DNA from: Mytilus edulis
Lineage: Eukaryota > Mollusca > Bivalvia > Mytilida > Mytilidae
Assembly: GCF_963676685.1 (NCBI RefSeq)
Contig: NC_092355.1
Location: 63,709,613-63,773,612 of the forward strand
DNA length: 64,000 nt
Direction: 5' to 3'
The notes under the pieces were generated by a model, which had not been told where the DNA came from, ran no database searches, and was given only the letters and a program-made list of their open reading frames with translations. Positions within the stretch are counted from its first letter, which is position 1; each line of letters opens with the position of its first letter. The position numbers were made by a program, and so were the translations under genes. Positions 11,566-25,900 of the stretch are shown in pieces.

Positions 11566-12504
11566 TTTGGGTTTGGCTCGGTGGTCTAGCGGTATGGTCC
11601 TTCGTCTTTTTACATGAATTTCAGTTGGGTGATGAAATATCTTCTACCCGCATTTGTTTATATACAAACTGCTGGGAATCACCATGACGCATATTGATAT
11701 TTTTACAGTAGTTATTTTTATCTGACCAATCAGAATAGGACTTTAAAATCGTCATTCGCTATTTTAAGATGATATTTATATCTCGTATTAACATTGTTAA
11801 ATATAGAAATAACGTATGTGTTCGTTTATTAAAACTTTCAGCTATATTGATAATATAATTGAAATGTTTTCATAATATATGGTTTAAAAGAAAAATATTC
11901 TCAAGAAATATCTATATCAAAAATGAAAATAACGTGTTTACAATCGATAATGATATATCGTATTTCCGGTGAATCACAAGGGAAAACGTGCTAGTCGAAA
12001 CATGGAAGTATTCATTGATATCAATATGATACTTCCGCGGTGGAAACCAGTCTTTCTTTATTGATTTTTTATAGGAATATAACAGTTACAATCGTATCAG
12101 TTTTAGTACCCATTGTGAAAGTTTTTATATTTTCTTGTGTCTGAGGAAACCGGTGAAAAAAAACCTTCCACACTAAAATAGTTTTATTACAGTTTGTCAT
12201 TTAAAAATGTTACAATGTATTGCGTCATTATTATTCATTTCTAAAAATATTTCAAAAATATTTTCAACTAAAAGTTTTTGATCATTTTAATTCAGATGAA
12301 ATCATAACTTCCTGGAGTTCCTAGTCTGTATATGATTTTTTTTATATACTAAAGTCATCAACGCTAAAATGTAAGCACCTGACCCAGTAGGTCTAAAGGT
12401 CACTTAAAAAAAAATGTTATTTCGAAAAAATGTGAAAGTTTGAATGAAAATAAAATTTATGAATGGTAAATAATAATGAAGCATGAATAGAAAACAAATA
12501 TATT

Positions 12505-12665
12505 AAAAGATTCTGACATCGGACTCGGACTTCTTTAAACTGAATTTTACTGTGCGTTTTACTGTGTGTTTCTTGATTCTATATTAATTGACTAGAGGCA
12601 TAAACATGTTTAACCCCGCCGCATTTTTTCGCTTGTCCTAAGTCGGGATCCTAATGCATGTATAT
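12505..12665 (-). repeat. Fragment of the mytilid repeat that hosts the foldback element
   Basis: The reverse strand carries AATGCGGCGGGGTTAAACAT then, without the 9-kb insertion, CACAGTAAAATTCAGTTTAA and AAGTCCGAGTCCGATGTCAG. The same sequences flank the foldback element at 40950-40998 and 50336-50460, so this is a related copy lacking the insertion. 11566-12504 and 12666-13765 otherwise hold only low-complexity runs (for example C11/A12 near 12803-12826). Confidence 0.7.
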
Positions 12666-13765
12666 ATGGAGTAACAAAATTGAGTTTGGTATACAGAAGG
12701 AAATAAACAGCTGCGCCATGAGCGCATGATACACCCGTTGTCTTGTGTGTGAATATTATGCAATAATCATAAACAGTTTTTGGCATACGGGGCGACATGT
12801 GACCCCCCCCCCCAAAAAAAAAAAAATAAAAAAATATATGTTTGACGGGCGTACAAAAATTGCATAAAAGTGGATTTTGGTAGAAAAAAAGCACCCCGTA
12901 TCACCCTTAGATAATGACACTTTCTTCCTATATCGATAGATTTCAGAGTCATTCCATGCCTATGTAAGGCTTATGACCCCTTCTGTAGCCATTTTTGTAC
13001 GAACTTTTCAACCTTCAATTGTATCAAAACTACAGATATAATGAATAATAAAGATAGACCATTTTGTACATATACCAAGGGGAAACTTGATGCAAAGCAT
13101 TATTATTTACTGTTTCGTTGCATTTAATAGAAAAAGACGACTTTGTGGCAAATAAACCAATATTTTTACAAAAAATCCACAGCCTTTAATACCGAGATTT
13201 TTGTTATAAAATTTGAAACATAGATTACTCACTTGCTTTTCTATGATGTGCTAGCGTTCAATATTTGCAAAAAGTTCTAAGCAACCTGTAAATTCCAAAA
13301 CACCTCGTGCTTGGTCACTAAAGTCGAGCGCACTCTAAAAGATGTACTTGATTTGGTACATGTTTATATTTGTTTTAACCAAAAACTACATTAATAAACT
13401 TGTTTTAATGAAATCAATGCTAGCACTGCATGCAATAATCCTTATCTATCAGTCATCAAATTGCCAAATATGAGAGTACAAGGATAAAGGCTGTGGATTT
13501 TCTATAAAATTTCAAATGTTTAGCATTGAATCAACACAAGGGTACATAATCCCATGTTTTGTTAAGTTATCAACAAATTGTGCTCTTCTGTTTAGTTTCT
13601 TCTTTATTTTGATGCTCTCCAATATAAATGTTATTTGGGTACCTGCATGGTACAGGTAAATTACAGAATATACGCTATGGGCACTTGTAGATATTACATT
13701 TGTTCAGCAATCAATAAACTCGCATACAAATACATAAATTTAACCACGTAAAATATTCAATGACT

Positions 13766-13771
13766 TTTATT
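13766..13771 (-). promoter_or_regulatory. Candidate polyadenylation signal AATAAA
   Basis: AATAAA on the minus strand, 40-45 bases past the stop codon of the minus-strand P4HA gene. Confidence 0.5.
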
Positions 13772-13810
13772 AAATAAATTAATTAACAAAAGATGTGATA
13801 GCGAGACTCG

Positions 13811-13981
13811 TTACATCCACACCGAAGGAACGGTCTGTAAGAAGTTCATATCCTGATCCTTAGTGTGGACCCATTTATTAGCAATCCACTTCGAACCAAA
13901 GAAAACTGGACATCCAGCATGTAATGTTAAAGAGTCACCATGTCCTGTCTCATCTAGGTTCGTGAAAAATAGAGCAGAACC
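13811..13981 (-). CDS. P4HA: P4HA (minus) exon 13: distal His and 2-oxoglutarate Lys
   Basis: 171 bases to TAA at 13811-13813. TLHAGCPVFFGSKWIANKW holds the third iron ligand and the Lys that binds 2-oxoglutarate. The tail KDQDMNFLQTVPSVWM has no cysteine, unlike vertebrate P4HA. Confidence 0.95.
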   Translation of the reverse strand, partial: GSALFFTNLDETGHGDSLTLHAGCPVFFGSKWIANKWVHTKDQDMNFLQTVPSVWM

Positions 13982-16900
13982 CTGAAAACCAATAATTGAA
14001 ATATAAATGATATTTTGCATGGATGATAAAATATTTTATTTCTTTATGGGTATATTTGAAGTGTGTGCGGGGGTTGGTTGGTGTTAAAGGATGGCACAGA
14101 TTATTTGTTCCATTAGGAAGATGTATAAAACATATATTATTTTCCATTGCAAATTAGAAGAAAATCAGACTGAGAGGAGTACGACATTGAGTTGAATAGA
14201 AATTTCTCTAATTTTTGTGCTATTTTCACATTTCCTGACCGGGATGAGAAAAATATTTCTACTCACTAGTGAAAAATCTGTTCTCGGCAAATGATTGGTT
14301 TAAAATTTAATTGTGACGCTTAATTTTCTTGTTTTCTTCTAAATTTTCTTATTGTGGCGTCATGAAAAAAGGCGACCATGCCTGATGACATCACATCAAA
14401 AGTACACAACTTTCCTATAATCTTTGAAAAGGAAGGATAAAAATCATCAGAGAAACCGATTCCACCACTGTAACTCGTGTATTACGATATTTCTCCACTC
14501 TCAACAGTTAAATTTTAATTATTTAAAAAGCTCGGCAAGCCTCGCGCTTTAAATATTAAAAATTAACTGTCTCGAGTGGAGAAATATACTTGTTGCAGTT
14601 GTGGAATCTATATGTAACTTTTTCGTAAATATCTTCGAAAATAATTGCTTGTTCATATGAAGGAACAAAAAAAATCACACCCCACAAACGGAATGGTGGC
14701 AACTTTGACTGCATAACATGGAAAAAAAGACTTCTGACATCATAGTAATCTGCTATAACTACAAGTTCCTGTATACAGTAAAACCTGGCTAAACCGAAAA
14801 CCTTTATAAACCAAATGTTCGTAAGCATTGTCACATCAAATAATGTGCGTTGTGAACCTGCTAAAACCGAACATCGGCAAAAACTGAACAAAATATTAAG
14901 TCTAGAAGGGGTTCGGTTTAAACAGGTTTCACTATAATTACCTTTTTAGGAGGTACTGCGATATTTAGATGTGGAAAGACTGTTGAACCACCAACCTCCA
15001 CATCACTTAGCTGAAGAAGAAACAAGATGTACAATTACTTTATACATACAGAGTTTATAACATAGTCTTTGATATATATTTATATGAGAAATAAATACAT
15101 TGTGTACATCTAAGTCAAATTGACTTAAATAAATATTTCCAACAGCATTTTTTATTATCTTTAAAGCTTAATACATATATATATGAAATTTTGCTGATTG
15201 TTAAGTAAAGCAAAACATGACATTTTAAGCCAACACAGTCAAAGAGGTTATCAGGGTTAAATTTTTCACATGAAGTTAAAAAAATTTATATCATCTTTGA
15301 CACAGCCAGAGAAGCATTTTTCTCAAGTTCTTTCATTTCGTGAAATATTTGATTTTTTAAAAATTTTGAATATTAGATATATTTTTGGTCAGATTTCGTC
15401 ATACAAAAAGGTCATATTGCTGAATAACGGACAAAATAAAGAAGAAAAAAATGAGAAAAATGGGATGACAAAAAAAAAATAAAAAAAATTGTAAAATCAA
15501 AATAACTATGACAGAAACGGCACACTTATTTGATTGTAAAAATGAGTATTGAAACTAATCAACATTAAATTTGATATCAAACATATTACAGCCAATTCCA
15601 TTGAGTGTGTAGCTAAAGGTAATATCTGGTTAGCTTGCTTGCTAGCTGAACCGTGAAGTCATTATTAGGTGAGGTATACTACCCTCCATTCAAATTAGCC
15701 TAGTCCTACAGACAGATAGATTGGTTATCTGACGAACAAGGCTACTATATGATTAAAGGAGGGTAGATTACCTCACATATTAGATGTTTCCCGATTTGCT
15801 ACGTATCAGGTACGGTTGGTACGTAACACAACCGTTGGTGCTGTTTTGGAGGCATCATTTAATGCATGAGATTATTGTATTCATCATTAAGAAATTAAAG
15901 AAATCAAATTGAAAATCAGCGATAAAAACTATAATCTTTTATTTAATTAAGATTTCACTGCTTTTATACTAGAATATTTGTTTTGTGCACAAGAGAATAA
16001 ATCAAACAGTCCTTACTGGAACTGAGTTGCCTCGACCTTTAGATTCCAAATACTGTTTATTTGGCTTTCAGTTTGTTTTTGTTAAAATATATTACTGGTG
16101 TCGTTATAACTAGTACGTTAAAATGGCAAAATTGTGTTGACTCTGATCATTAAAATGAATTGTAATAAATTAAGTTATCTTTTCGATCATTGCAATAACA
16201 TTTTATCTTAAACGCAACACACGTTGTAAAAATATCGATTTATCTTTTCCTCATATTTTGTCACTGAACTTTTTGGTGGATGTAATCACTGAACCAAATT
16301 GATGCTTATATTACTTTTTAGAGAATGAATATAAATTTTATGACACTAACGAAAACCACTTCTTGAGTCGAAATATGTATCATTACGGTATTACTTCATC
16401 TTGTTCGTTTATTATTATATCATCTATATTGTTATAACATCAATATTGGTAAATATTGTTGCGAGTAAATTTGTGTACTGCACGTGCCTGCGAGTAGTAT
16501 ATATAATTTACGAGTAAATCAGATAATATTAACCAATATCCTTTCATTAATCCTTTTTTCGTACAGCAATGCAAGAAAAAATTCTTACAGCACAGCGTAT
16601 TTTGTTCACTGATTACGGCAACAATTTGACCCTATATTTGCACTAATGCAATATAAATATGTAAAGTTCTAACCGTCTTGGTATTGTTCTACGGGAAATA
16701 CTTTGTTGCTATACAATGTCTTTTGCACCATTTACAACTGATTTCTGGCCTAAGGATCATTTTCATCGGTTGGTAAATGTTTCTAGGTTATTTGTTCCGG
16801 TTTATATGTGTTACTATCATGAATACGATCTTTCCTAGGACATGTTTCTAAAATTTATTTATCATCGTGATTTGAGGAGGTTATTATAAAGAAAACTTCT

Positions 16901-19900
16901 AGTTCGAGGGTATAGATAATTTTCCAAAAAAGAAGGATGCCAAGTGAATACAATATCAGTTATAGCTCTATGCATAATTGGTCAAAGGGAAATTATATCT
17001 TTGTTATCAGGTTATCGACATACAAAGTAACTTTATATCTTTGTTTTCAGGTTATCGACATAAAAAGTCACTAGAGACTCCAAAGACTGCAATATCATTC
17101 ATGACTAAAATCTCTTTTTTGTTGATCATTTTCCTTTTTAATTTATCTCTATCTTCCATATTTAGTCGTACACTCAAAAAATGTATAAACATTGTCGTTT
17201 AAGATATGAAGTTATTACGAACAAAAATTATATAGGTTTAAATTTTGTTTTGTAATTTAGCTACTTTTTGTCTATGAAGTTTTAGGGGGGAATAACTCTT
17301 AATTATAAACCTTTCGTACCAACGGTTACTTGCGACGGTTGCTTGAAAGCATAATCGAGTGCACACAATATTGTTTACTATGAATACAAGAAGAAACCAC
17401 ATGAAATAAGTACCAAATTACAACTTCAAATTCTCAAAATAGTTCTGTATATGATTTATAAAATAAACGTTGATATTAAGTGCATAAATTATTTCCAAAA
17501 GTTAAATGACGGCTCCCAGTTCGTACTACGGTTGGTACGGTAGCAAATCCTGAAACCTCTATTAAAGACTTCACTGTTCTGCTAGCAAGCAAGCTAACCA
17601 AAGACATTACCTTTAGCTACACACTCAATGAAGTCGGCTGTAATATATGTATTTGATTCTACTAATACGTACATAAAACAATACTGTCAATATTCTGTTT
17701 GTTCCAGTATGCATTCGTGAACTCACCTAAAATATAGAGTTTGAAACATAAAACTATTGACGATGTATTGTACCAATAATCACTGTGTCCATAGAACACG
17801 GACTTACTCGCACTATCATTTTCTATGTTCAGCGGACCGTATAAATGGGGTAAAATCTCTTATTTTGGCATTAAAATTAGAAAGATCATATATCATAAGG
17901 AACATGTGTACTAAGTTTCAAGTTATTGGACTTAAACTTCATCAAAAGCTACCTTGACCATAAACTTTAACCTGAAGCGGGACAGACGGACGAACGAACG
18001 GACAAACGGAAGCAATTAAGACCAATAAAACAAAATACACCTCTACTATCGTAGGTGGGGCATAACAATGGCACCTTAAGTTCGTTATAGCTGTATTTGG
18101 CAAAACTTTTAATAACTTTTAGTCGTCAATGCTCTTTAACTTCGTAACTTCCTAGTAATTGGCCTTTTAAATCTTTTTTTATTCGAGCGTCACTGATGAT
18201 TCAGTTGTAGACGAAAAGAGCAAATACAAAGTTTCAATCCTGGTATTAATGATGAGTTTATTTAGTCAGTAAAGCAAGATAAATGCTATGCCGCAAATAA
18301 TCCCAAGAGCCCCGGAGTAGAAAAATTGATCTAAGTAGTTCTATATTAAGAAAACGCTCGTTTAGCAGTGCTGTTACGATATGTATAAATTTGATGCGAC
18401 TGTCGTACAAGTGGGAGGTTTGGCGCTATAAAACCAGGTTCTCTCCACCTTTTTTTACATTTGAAAATGCCTTTACCTAGTCAGGAATATGACAGTTGTT
18501 GTCCATTCGTTTAATGTGTTTTATCCTTTGATTTTTCCGTTTGATTAGGGATTTTCCGTTTTGAATTTTCATCGGAGTATTTTTGTGATTTTACATTTTT
18601 CGAAACAGGGACACTTAATCAGACATTCCGTATAGGAAGAATGCCTCGCTTTCTGTGCAGTATTTATATAATTGTGTCACTCAATACTGATATTAAGGAT
18701 ACGACCATATAATTTTCTGGAGGGGGGATATTAGTGAGGCTAATCTCGCAAATTGATACCCTTGTATGAACTAAAGAAAACAATTGCACTAAACAGCATT
18801 ACAATCCATATTCTACCAAAAAACTGAGGAGGAAATAAATGTGCACAAAGAGGAGGAAATAAATGTGTACAAAATAAATTTTCAACACAAAATAAATTTT
18901 CAACACAAAATAAAATTTCAACACAAAATAAATAAGCCAGTTTAGCAACAGAAAATTAAAAGTCTCCGACCAGAAAGTGCTAGCCCCTTACATTTGTCCA
19001 AGTTAGATTTGACTTACATATCTCTCTTCAACCCAATCATAGTGTGGTTTATATTCTCCACCGATTCCGTAGTTTACTATCTAAATAAAAAATATAAAAA
19101 AAAACAATACTAAGTATTATAAAACTGTTATTTACAGCGGTTCCCCATCTTCTATAGTTTGCAACAATAATAGAAAATAGAAACAAAAGCACAAATCGTT
19201 AAAAAATTATGTTAAATTCCTAATAAAGTCAACATGGGCGCTTATCTGAACAATGCCCCTCGTTTTTATTTTAGAACGGTCAACATTGAAAGATGACTGC
19301 CTGAAACCTAGTCTAGTCTAAAAGGTGGACACCCAATCAGGCGAATTACATATAATAATCTACTTTTAATAAATTTACCTGAAAGTGGTCAGCTTGTTTG
19401 TTGTTCATTTTCAATCCAGTTAATCTTTCAAGAAAGTTATTCAGTCTACCAACCGCTGGATAATCTGTGTCATCTAAATACTTAAACCTGATTCAAAGAT
19501 AAAATTGATAAGAAACTTAGTCATAACAAAAAAAAACTCGGATTTTTGTATAAGAATTATAGTAAGAAAGAGGCAAAGACATTCAAACTCATAAGTCGAA
19601 AATAAAATGAAAACAACGTTAAAAAAAAAAGAAAAAAGCAAACAATAGTACATAGAACACATCATAGAACACAAAAACTGATTAACAAGAATCCAATCCG
19701 ACCAAAAACTGAGGCGATCTCAGGGCTCCGGAAGGGTAAGCAGATCCTGCTCCATATGCGACAGGCTCCATGCTACAAGCACATATTCTTTGTATCATTT
19801 GTTTATTATACAAGTAAAGTATCGCGGTACCTGTTTCTATATATCGAGTTAATTTAAATTGTTATAAAAAAGTTCTGTATACATTGTTTTAGGTCCACTT

Positions 19901-22900
19901 CACGATTCGCGTTTTAATAATTCAAAATTTGGTGACTACGTTATTAACTGAAAGAATCTATACCAACGAACTCTGTACATTTTCGACATATGAGTTTGAA
20001 TGTTCCTTTTGGTTTCTATCGCCACTCTTTTAATTAAACGAAAATTTACTGTCAGGAATAAAAAAAAAAACCGAAATGTTCCAGTTTCAAAGTTAAAGGT
20101 ATCAGACAACCCATTAAAAAATTCCTATCTATTCAACCAAATTTTTCAATTTTCACATCTTTCTACATATGTTACATAGAGGTTAACTTCATAGACACCG
20201 GGTTTATTTTGAATCTTAAATGGATATCTAAACATTTTGTATTAACACCTCTATATTTTTGAAGATAGTAGTAGTACATGTATGTGACTTGTGTATATTT
20301 TGTTTTTGTTTTTATTATTATTGCATGTGTAATTGGTATGTACCCGACATCCCCGTTTACGCTGATTGTGCAAAGTGTACATGGGGTCCTTAATAGCTTG
20401 CTGTTCTGTGTGAGCCTAGGCTCCGTGTTGAAGTCCGTACCTTGACATATAATGGTTTTCTTTTATAAATAGTGACTTGAATGGAGACTTGTCTCATTGG
20501 CACTCATACCACATCTTTTTATATATATGATGAACTTACGTTGAACTTGTCCTGTGTTCGGATTGGACATTGCTATCATTAATGGTCCTGCTTTTTATAT
20601 TCACTACTTCAGATCTTGAAAGCTATAAAAAAAATCAGATTTGTATAATATATTTCTATATATTTGCCTTTAATTATACTTAACTCCACTCCTTTTAAGC
20701 TCTGCCAACTGTCGAATCATAACACCTCATTTTTTTTTATACTAGTGTATCGCCTAATGAGAAAAAAACTCACTTCAATAGTTGCATACAGATCCTCGTT
20801 TTTGAGCAATCACATATTTTTCTTTCTAATTCTTTTAGTTCGCTTGTGTATCTCCGACTTGGTGTCAATATAATAGAATTTTATGCGACTGTTAACTTTT
20901 TATCACACTCTATTATGTATTTCATTTAAGTAAGTCACTTGTTTATTCATTTTTTATAATCATTATTGAAACTTGACCCCGCCACATGCTTAACCCCACT
21001 ACATTTTTGTAAGTACTTAATGTTCCAAGACAGGAGCCTGTAATTCAGTGGTTAACTAAACGTTTGTTGCAATGTAAAACATATTTTTTTTTCGTTTGAT
21101 ATTTTGAACATAAATTAAGTCGTTAGTTTTCTTGTTTGAATTGTTTTACATTTGTCATTTCGGGGCCTTTAAAAACTGAACATGCAGTATGCGCTGTGAT
21201 CATTGTTGAAGGCGATAGTATCATACGGTGAATTAGTTGTTAATGTCAGTGTTATTTATTTTCTTGAGTGAAGTTGTCTAATTGGCAATTATGCAACATC
21301 TTCTTTTTTATATTAACTTACTTGAAAAGATTTTGCAGTAAAGTGACTTATAACATCTACATTGATTATGTCATGAACAACTATTATTCTTGGTGATTTG
21401 TTGATGATCTCGATTTTGATTGGTCGGTAGTAAAATCCGATGAAGGGATATGATAAATATTTGCAGTATCCCTGTGAATATAGGATCTGAAATGTATAAA
21501 TTACATGATTGATTAGTTGTTTTGTGTTGTATGTTTCACGCACAGCGACAAATATACATCCATATATATAAAATAAACTAGACGATATCTCTATAGATTT
21601 TGATATATACCACGTGACTGTTTATTATAGACATAAGAAGATATGGTATGCGTATGAATCGTTATGTGTAATGCTGCAAAATACCAATTAAGCTACCAAA
21701 ACAAAATAGTTTAAGATATTTATACCACTCTTAGTAGAGACAAAGTTGATTATGAAATCCAACAAAAAATGAATTGGCACTAATATTATTTTTAAAAAGA
21801 CATAGACGTAAATAAATGAAATTTGAATTCGTGTTTTTCTCAATGATTGTTTATTTACCTGTCTCCTGCATAAGAACTCATAATTCTTGTTTACTTTTAA
21901 GTTTCTGTCCTGTTCTGGTCCATAAAATTTGATTGTTTTGTTTTTTACCATTGCGTGTAATTCTGCAGTCAAATTCTGTTTAAATTTTGAGTCATCATCT
22001 ATACATAAACAAATAAGGATTATAATTATGTTTTAAGTTAAGATTTACATTTTCAGGAAGGAAATACTGAAATTCCTATTAACACCATTAAAAAGAAAAC
22101 CTTGTTTATTTGTTTATTCATAGTAGTCTCATTTGACACAATCAGATAATTTTAAGTCCAGTTCTAGATCTGTACACGACCAAAAGAGGCGTGCATATCA
22201 GTCGTGCGTATTTTCTCTCCTCTCGTTAGGTTATGTTAACTTTAGTGGTTTCCATAACATATTTTTTTTATTATCAATAAAAACCAGAATATGAATGAAT
22301 CTTACGGTTCACCTTTAATTTTAATATACTATCAAATTCATTTGACTTACACGTATTTTAAAAATTCTTATTGAAGAACATTGCTGGATATTTGTGTTAT
22401 ACGGAATGCCATGGAGTTTTAAAAGATTAGACTCAGTATAGATTTATAGATGAATATGCCACATAGTATGCCCCTCATAGATGACATTCAGACCCAAATA
22501 CTCTTATGATATAAAGTACTTTTTCATTATTTATAAAAGAACAAACTGAAATGTTTATTGTTTATGATGCTGAATATATCAAATTGTTGGTGGAAAATGT
22601 CCAAATATTATATATGTGCTAACCCCAGTTTATCACAAACTTAGATTATTTCAGATTTTTAATCAGTTTTTGAATTAAATAGAATTAGCAGAACAAATTT
22701 AATGCACCACATGCGCATTTTAAGAATAAATGTCACAAATCAGTGATGCTCATAGAATATATTTGAAAATTAAGCATAACAATACCAGCGTAGAGCTGAC
22801 AAACAAAAGCATAGAAAAAGTAAAGCCAAACACGGACAAGGAATCAAAGCTTTGAATGAGGGAGATACATTCCTTAATTTCATTATATTGAAATGATTTA

Positions 22901-25900
22901 TTATTCATTTAACAGCAAGTTTAGATAAAACATTCCAGGACCGAAGTGTCTTTTGTTATTACCTTTCTGAAGTGTAGTAAATGCAATTCTCATTCTTGTT
23001 TCCTTTTCTGCTTTAATTTCCTGTAATCAAACGAACTGTTAATGAAAATAAAAAAACAACAAAAAACAAAAAACAAAAACAAAAGACAGATGATCATGTG
23101 GGTGGTACACCCATACACTTGTCCACCAATGGGATGGTCAACTATCCATTCGTAATAGAAGCTTCAGCTGCATATAAATAGTCGACTTTCTCATAGATAG
23201 AAACGAGTGCCTGCGGTTGAACTGTACACATCAGTCAAAAATGGTGCCAATACATGTAACCATTTAAAATGAACTAAGAACAGTTATTATTTATATAATC
23301 TTCTAACGTGAAGATTTCAAAATATTTGGAGATTTTTTGAATACCAAATTATTTCATAATAATTGTACAAGAAGATAATCATATGATTTAATGGTTGGTG
23401 ATTTCGAAAACTTTTTAACATAATTATCACGATTTAAATTGTTTCAAATTTTGTCATACGGGTGCTTTGAATAAATTTCTAAACAGATATGTTTTGCTCA
23501 GTGTTGGAAGCCGTACGATAACATACAATTCACATTATCATTTTGTCATAATTTACCATAAATAACTCTCTAAACAACATGTGATTTGTTCATTGTCGGA
23601 GGCCGTACGATTAATTGTGATTGTTCACACTGACGAACTAAAGTTCCTACTAACCCAGGCAAAGTTGACCTTAGACTGAGGTGGCTATCCTTTTGTCAGA
23701 TTTTCAGAATCCTCTAGTTTTATCCATGAAATGCCAATAAAAATTTGTCTCACTAACCCTTACTTTTTTTACATAATTTTATAATATGTTGTTTAAAAAA
23801 ATATTTTTTAACATCTTATACCATCCTTGAACTTTTTTCATAGTTGTTGAAAGATAAAAATGTATGAACATTCTAGAAAGAGATAATCATTCTCTGCCAA
23901 ATTATCAATGACTTATATATCTCAAAAACAAGCACACGGACCCTTCATTTTCCCATACTTTTTTACTTCCTTTATTTATATACTATCAACTTATACAAGC
24001 TTTTTTAAAAGCTTGTTTTTTTTTAATATAAACAGAGGAGTGAACATCCTTACACTTACTTGTCGTTTTGCATTTTCTATTAAGCCAATGACTATTGAAC
24101 GGAATATCTTTATGTTCTGTTGTGTAGATTTGATTTCTTGTTGTTTGGTTAATGTTGTAAAGAACCATTGTATAGCCAATCTATTATATCCTTTTTTAAA
24201 CATAAAAAGTCCAATGTCGAAACAATCAAACGCTGAAAAAATAACGATAAACACAGTTAAATAGAAAAAAAAACTTAAAGTTAAAAGAATTACACATCAG
24301 TTGAAAGAATGCTCCTCATTAGGAAATTTCGTCATTTGAGTTTTTTTGGTATCTTTAATTTCGTCTCTCATTTTCACAAATAGATTGACTGTCGCACGTT
24401 AAATTTTGATTGTAAATAAGGACAAATAATTTAATTTTGGATGTAACGCGTTTTCTGATTGGCTGACGTTATTTTGTTATGAGCCCATAGACATAATTTA
24501 GTCATGTGACCGTGACGTCATCAACGGTTTTTTCATGGTTTTCTACGGTTTAAAATGGAATTTCGAATTAAATTATAAGAAATGACTGTAATATTTTTTC
24601 TGTCTATTCGAAATAACATAAAAAATGTGGTGCACACTGTTAAATAACCCGCTACGCGCGTTATTCAGTGTGCACCAAATTTTTTATGTTATCTATGTAT
24701 AGACAGAAAAAATATTACAGTCATTCCTTAAATGTAACTAATTTTGTCATTTAGATAATGATTGTCTTTCAAAAGAATGATTAGACGTTACGCGCGATGT
24801 TCGTATCTCATTGGAAAATCGGTGCAGTTGGCAAGATGCAAGTCCAAAAAAATATAATTTTGTGATATCATATTCATTGCTATTGTACATATTTTGAAAA
24901 ATAATGTTTTTTTTAAAATAAAAACAAAAAAATAATTTCAAAAATAATGATGACGTCATAGAAAAAAAGCGTTCCATACTACAAGGGTATGATTTGAGAA
25001 TCAAAATACATTTATCTAAAATGGAAAAAGTTTAGTATTTGTACTACATCAATGTTTATTTGCTTAATTTTATGAATTTTAAGACAAATATCCTGAAAAA
25101 TGATATATGGTAATTTATAAGCGATTTTTCAAAGGCTTACAAGGTTGTCGCACCGCCATTTTTTGACGTAAAAACGAACTCAACTCAAATTTACGTCAAT
25201 TGTTTGCTGATCAGAGCTCTTATAATGATAGATTTTTATGATTTTTAAAAATGTTATGCCTCTTCATTTTTCAAAAAACTAAAATACATCAATTTTCAAT
25301 AAGCAGTTAAAAAGCACCGTCGATTTTGCGAAGTCTTACAAGAATGTCGCATTTGCTTGGAAACAACGTTTCAGTTGAATTTTTGGTTTAAGGTGGTACC
25401 TAACACTACAGGGAGATAACTCTGTAAAATCAGCTAAACGTTTTAATTACATTGTGTTGTTATGAGAATATTAAGTTTCTCAATGATCAAAATTAGTGTT
25501 TGTCAAACTGCTATATAACCAGTGTAATTTTTCTGATAAAATGGTTGGTTCAATTTTTTGGAAATTTTTATATTTTTGTCAAAGGGTCAAAGTAAATACT
25601 CTGTCAAAATTTTAAGAAAATTAAACGAGCCAAATTAATTTTCGTGAAGGTGTTGGGTACCACCTTAAACGTTACGAAATATTCGCGACGTTGTGTTACG
25701 CTTACATGTACGAACATAGCGCGTAATGTCTTACGATATCAGCTGCCCAACACAATATGGCACATTTTTAAGCCCATTCGCTACGCCAACTTACTTGATA
25801 AGGAACATGACAGTTATTTCCTGTTCTTTTTTTTATGTTGTATTTATCAAACGGTATGTCAGTTGCATGGTGAGATTTCGGGTATGCATCAACGAGACAG

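Noticed and set aside
11570-11640. A tRNA A-box-like phrase (GGTGGTCTAGCGGTATGG)
   Set aside because: No B box (GGTTCGANNCC) or cloverleaf follows.
12610-12952. Minus-strand frames of 60-95 codons with F/G-rich runs
   Set aside because: They read through C11/A12 low-complexity sequence and a host-repeat fragment.
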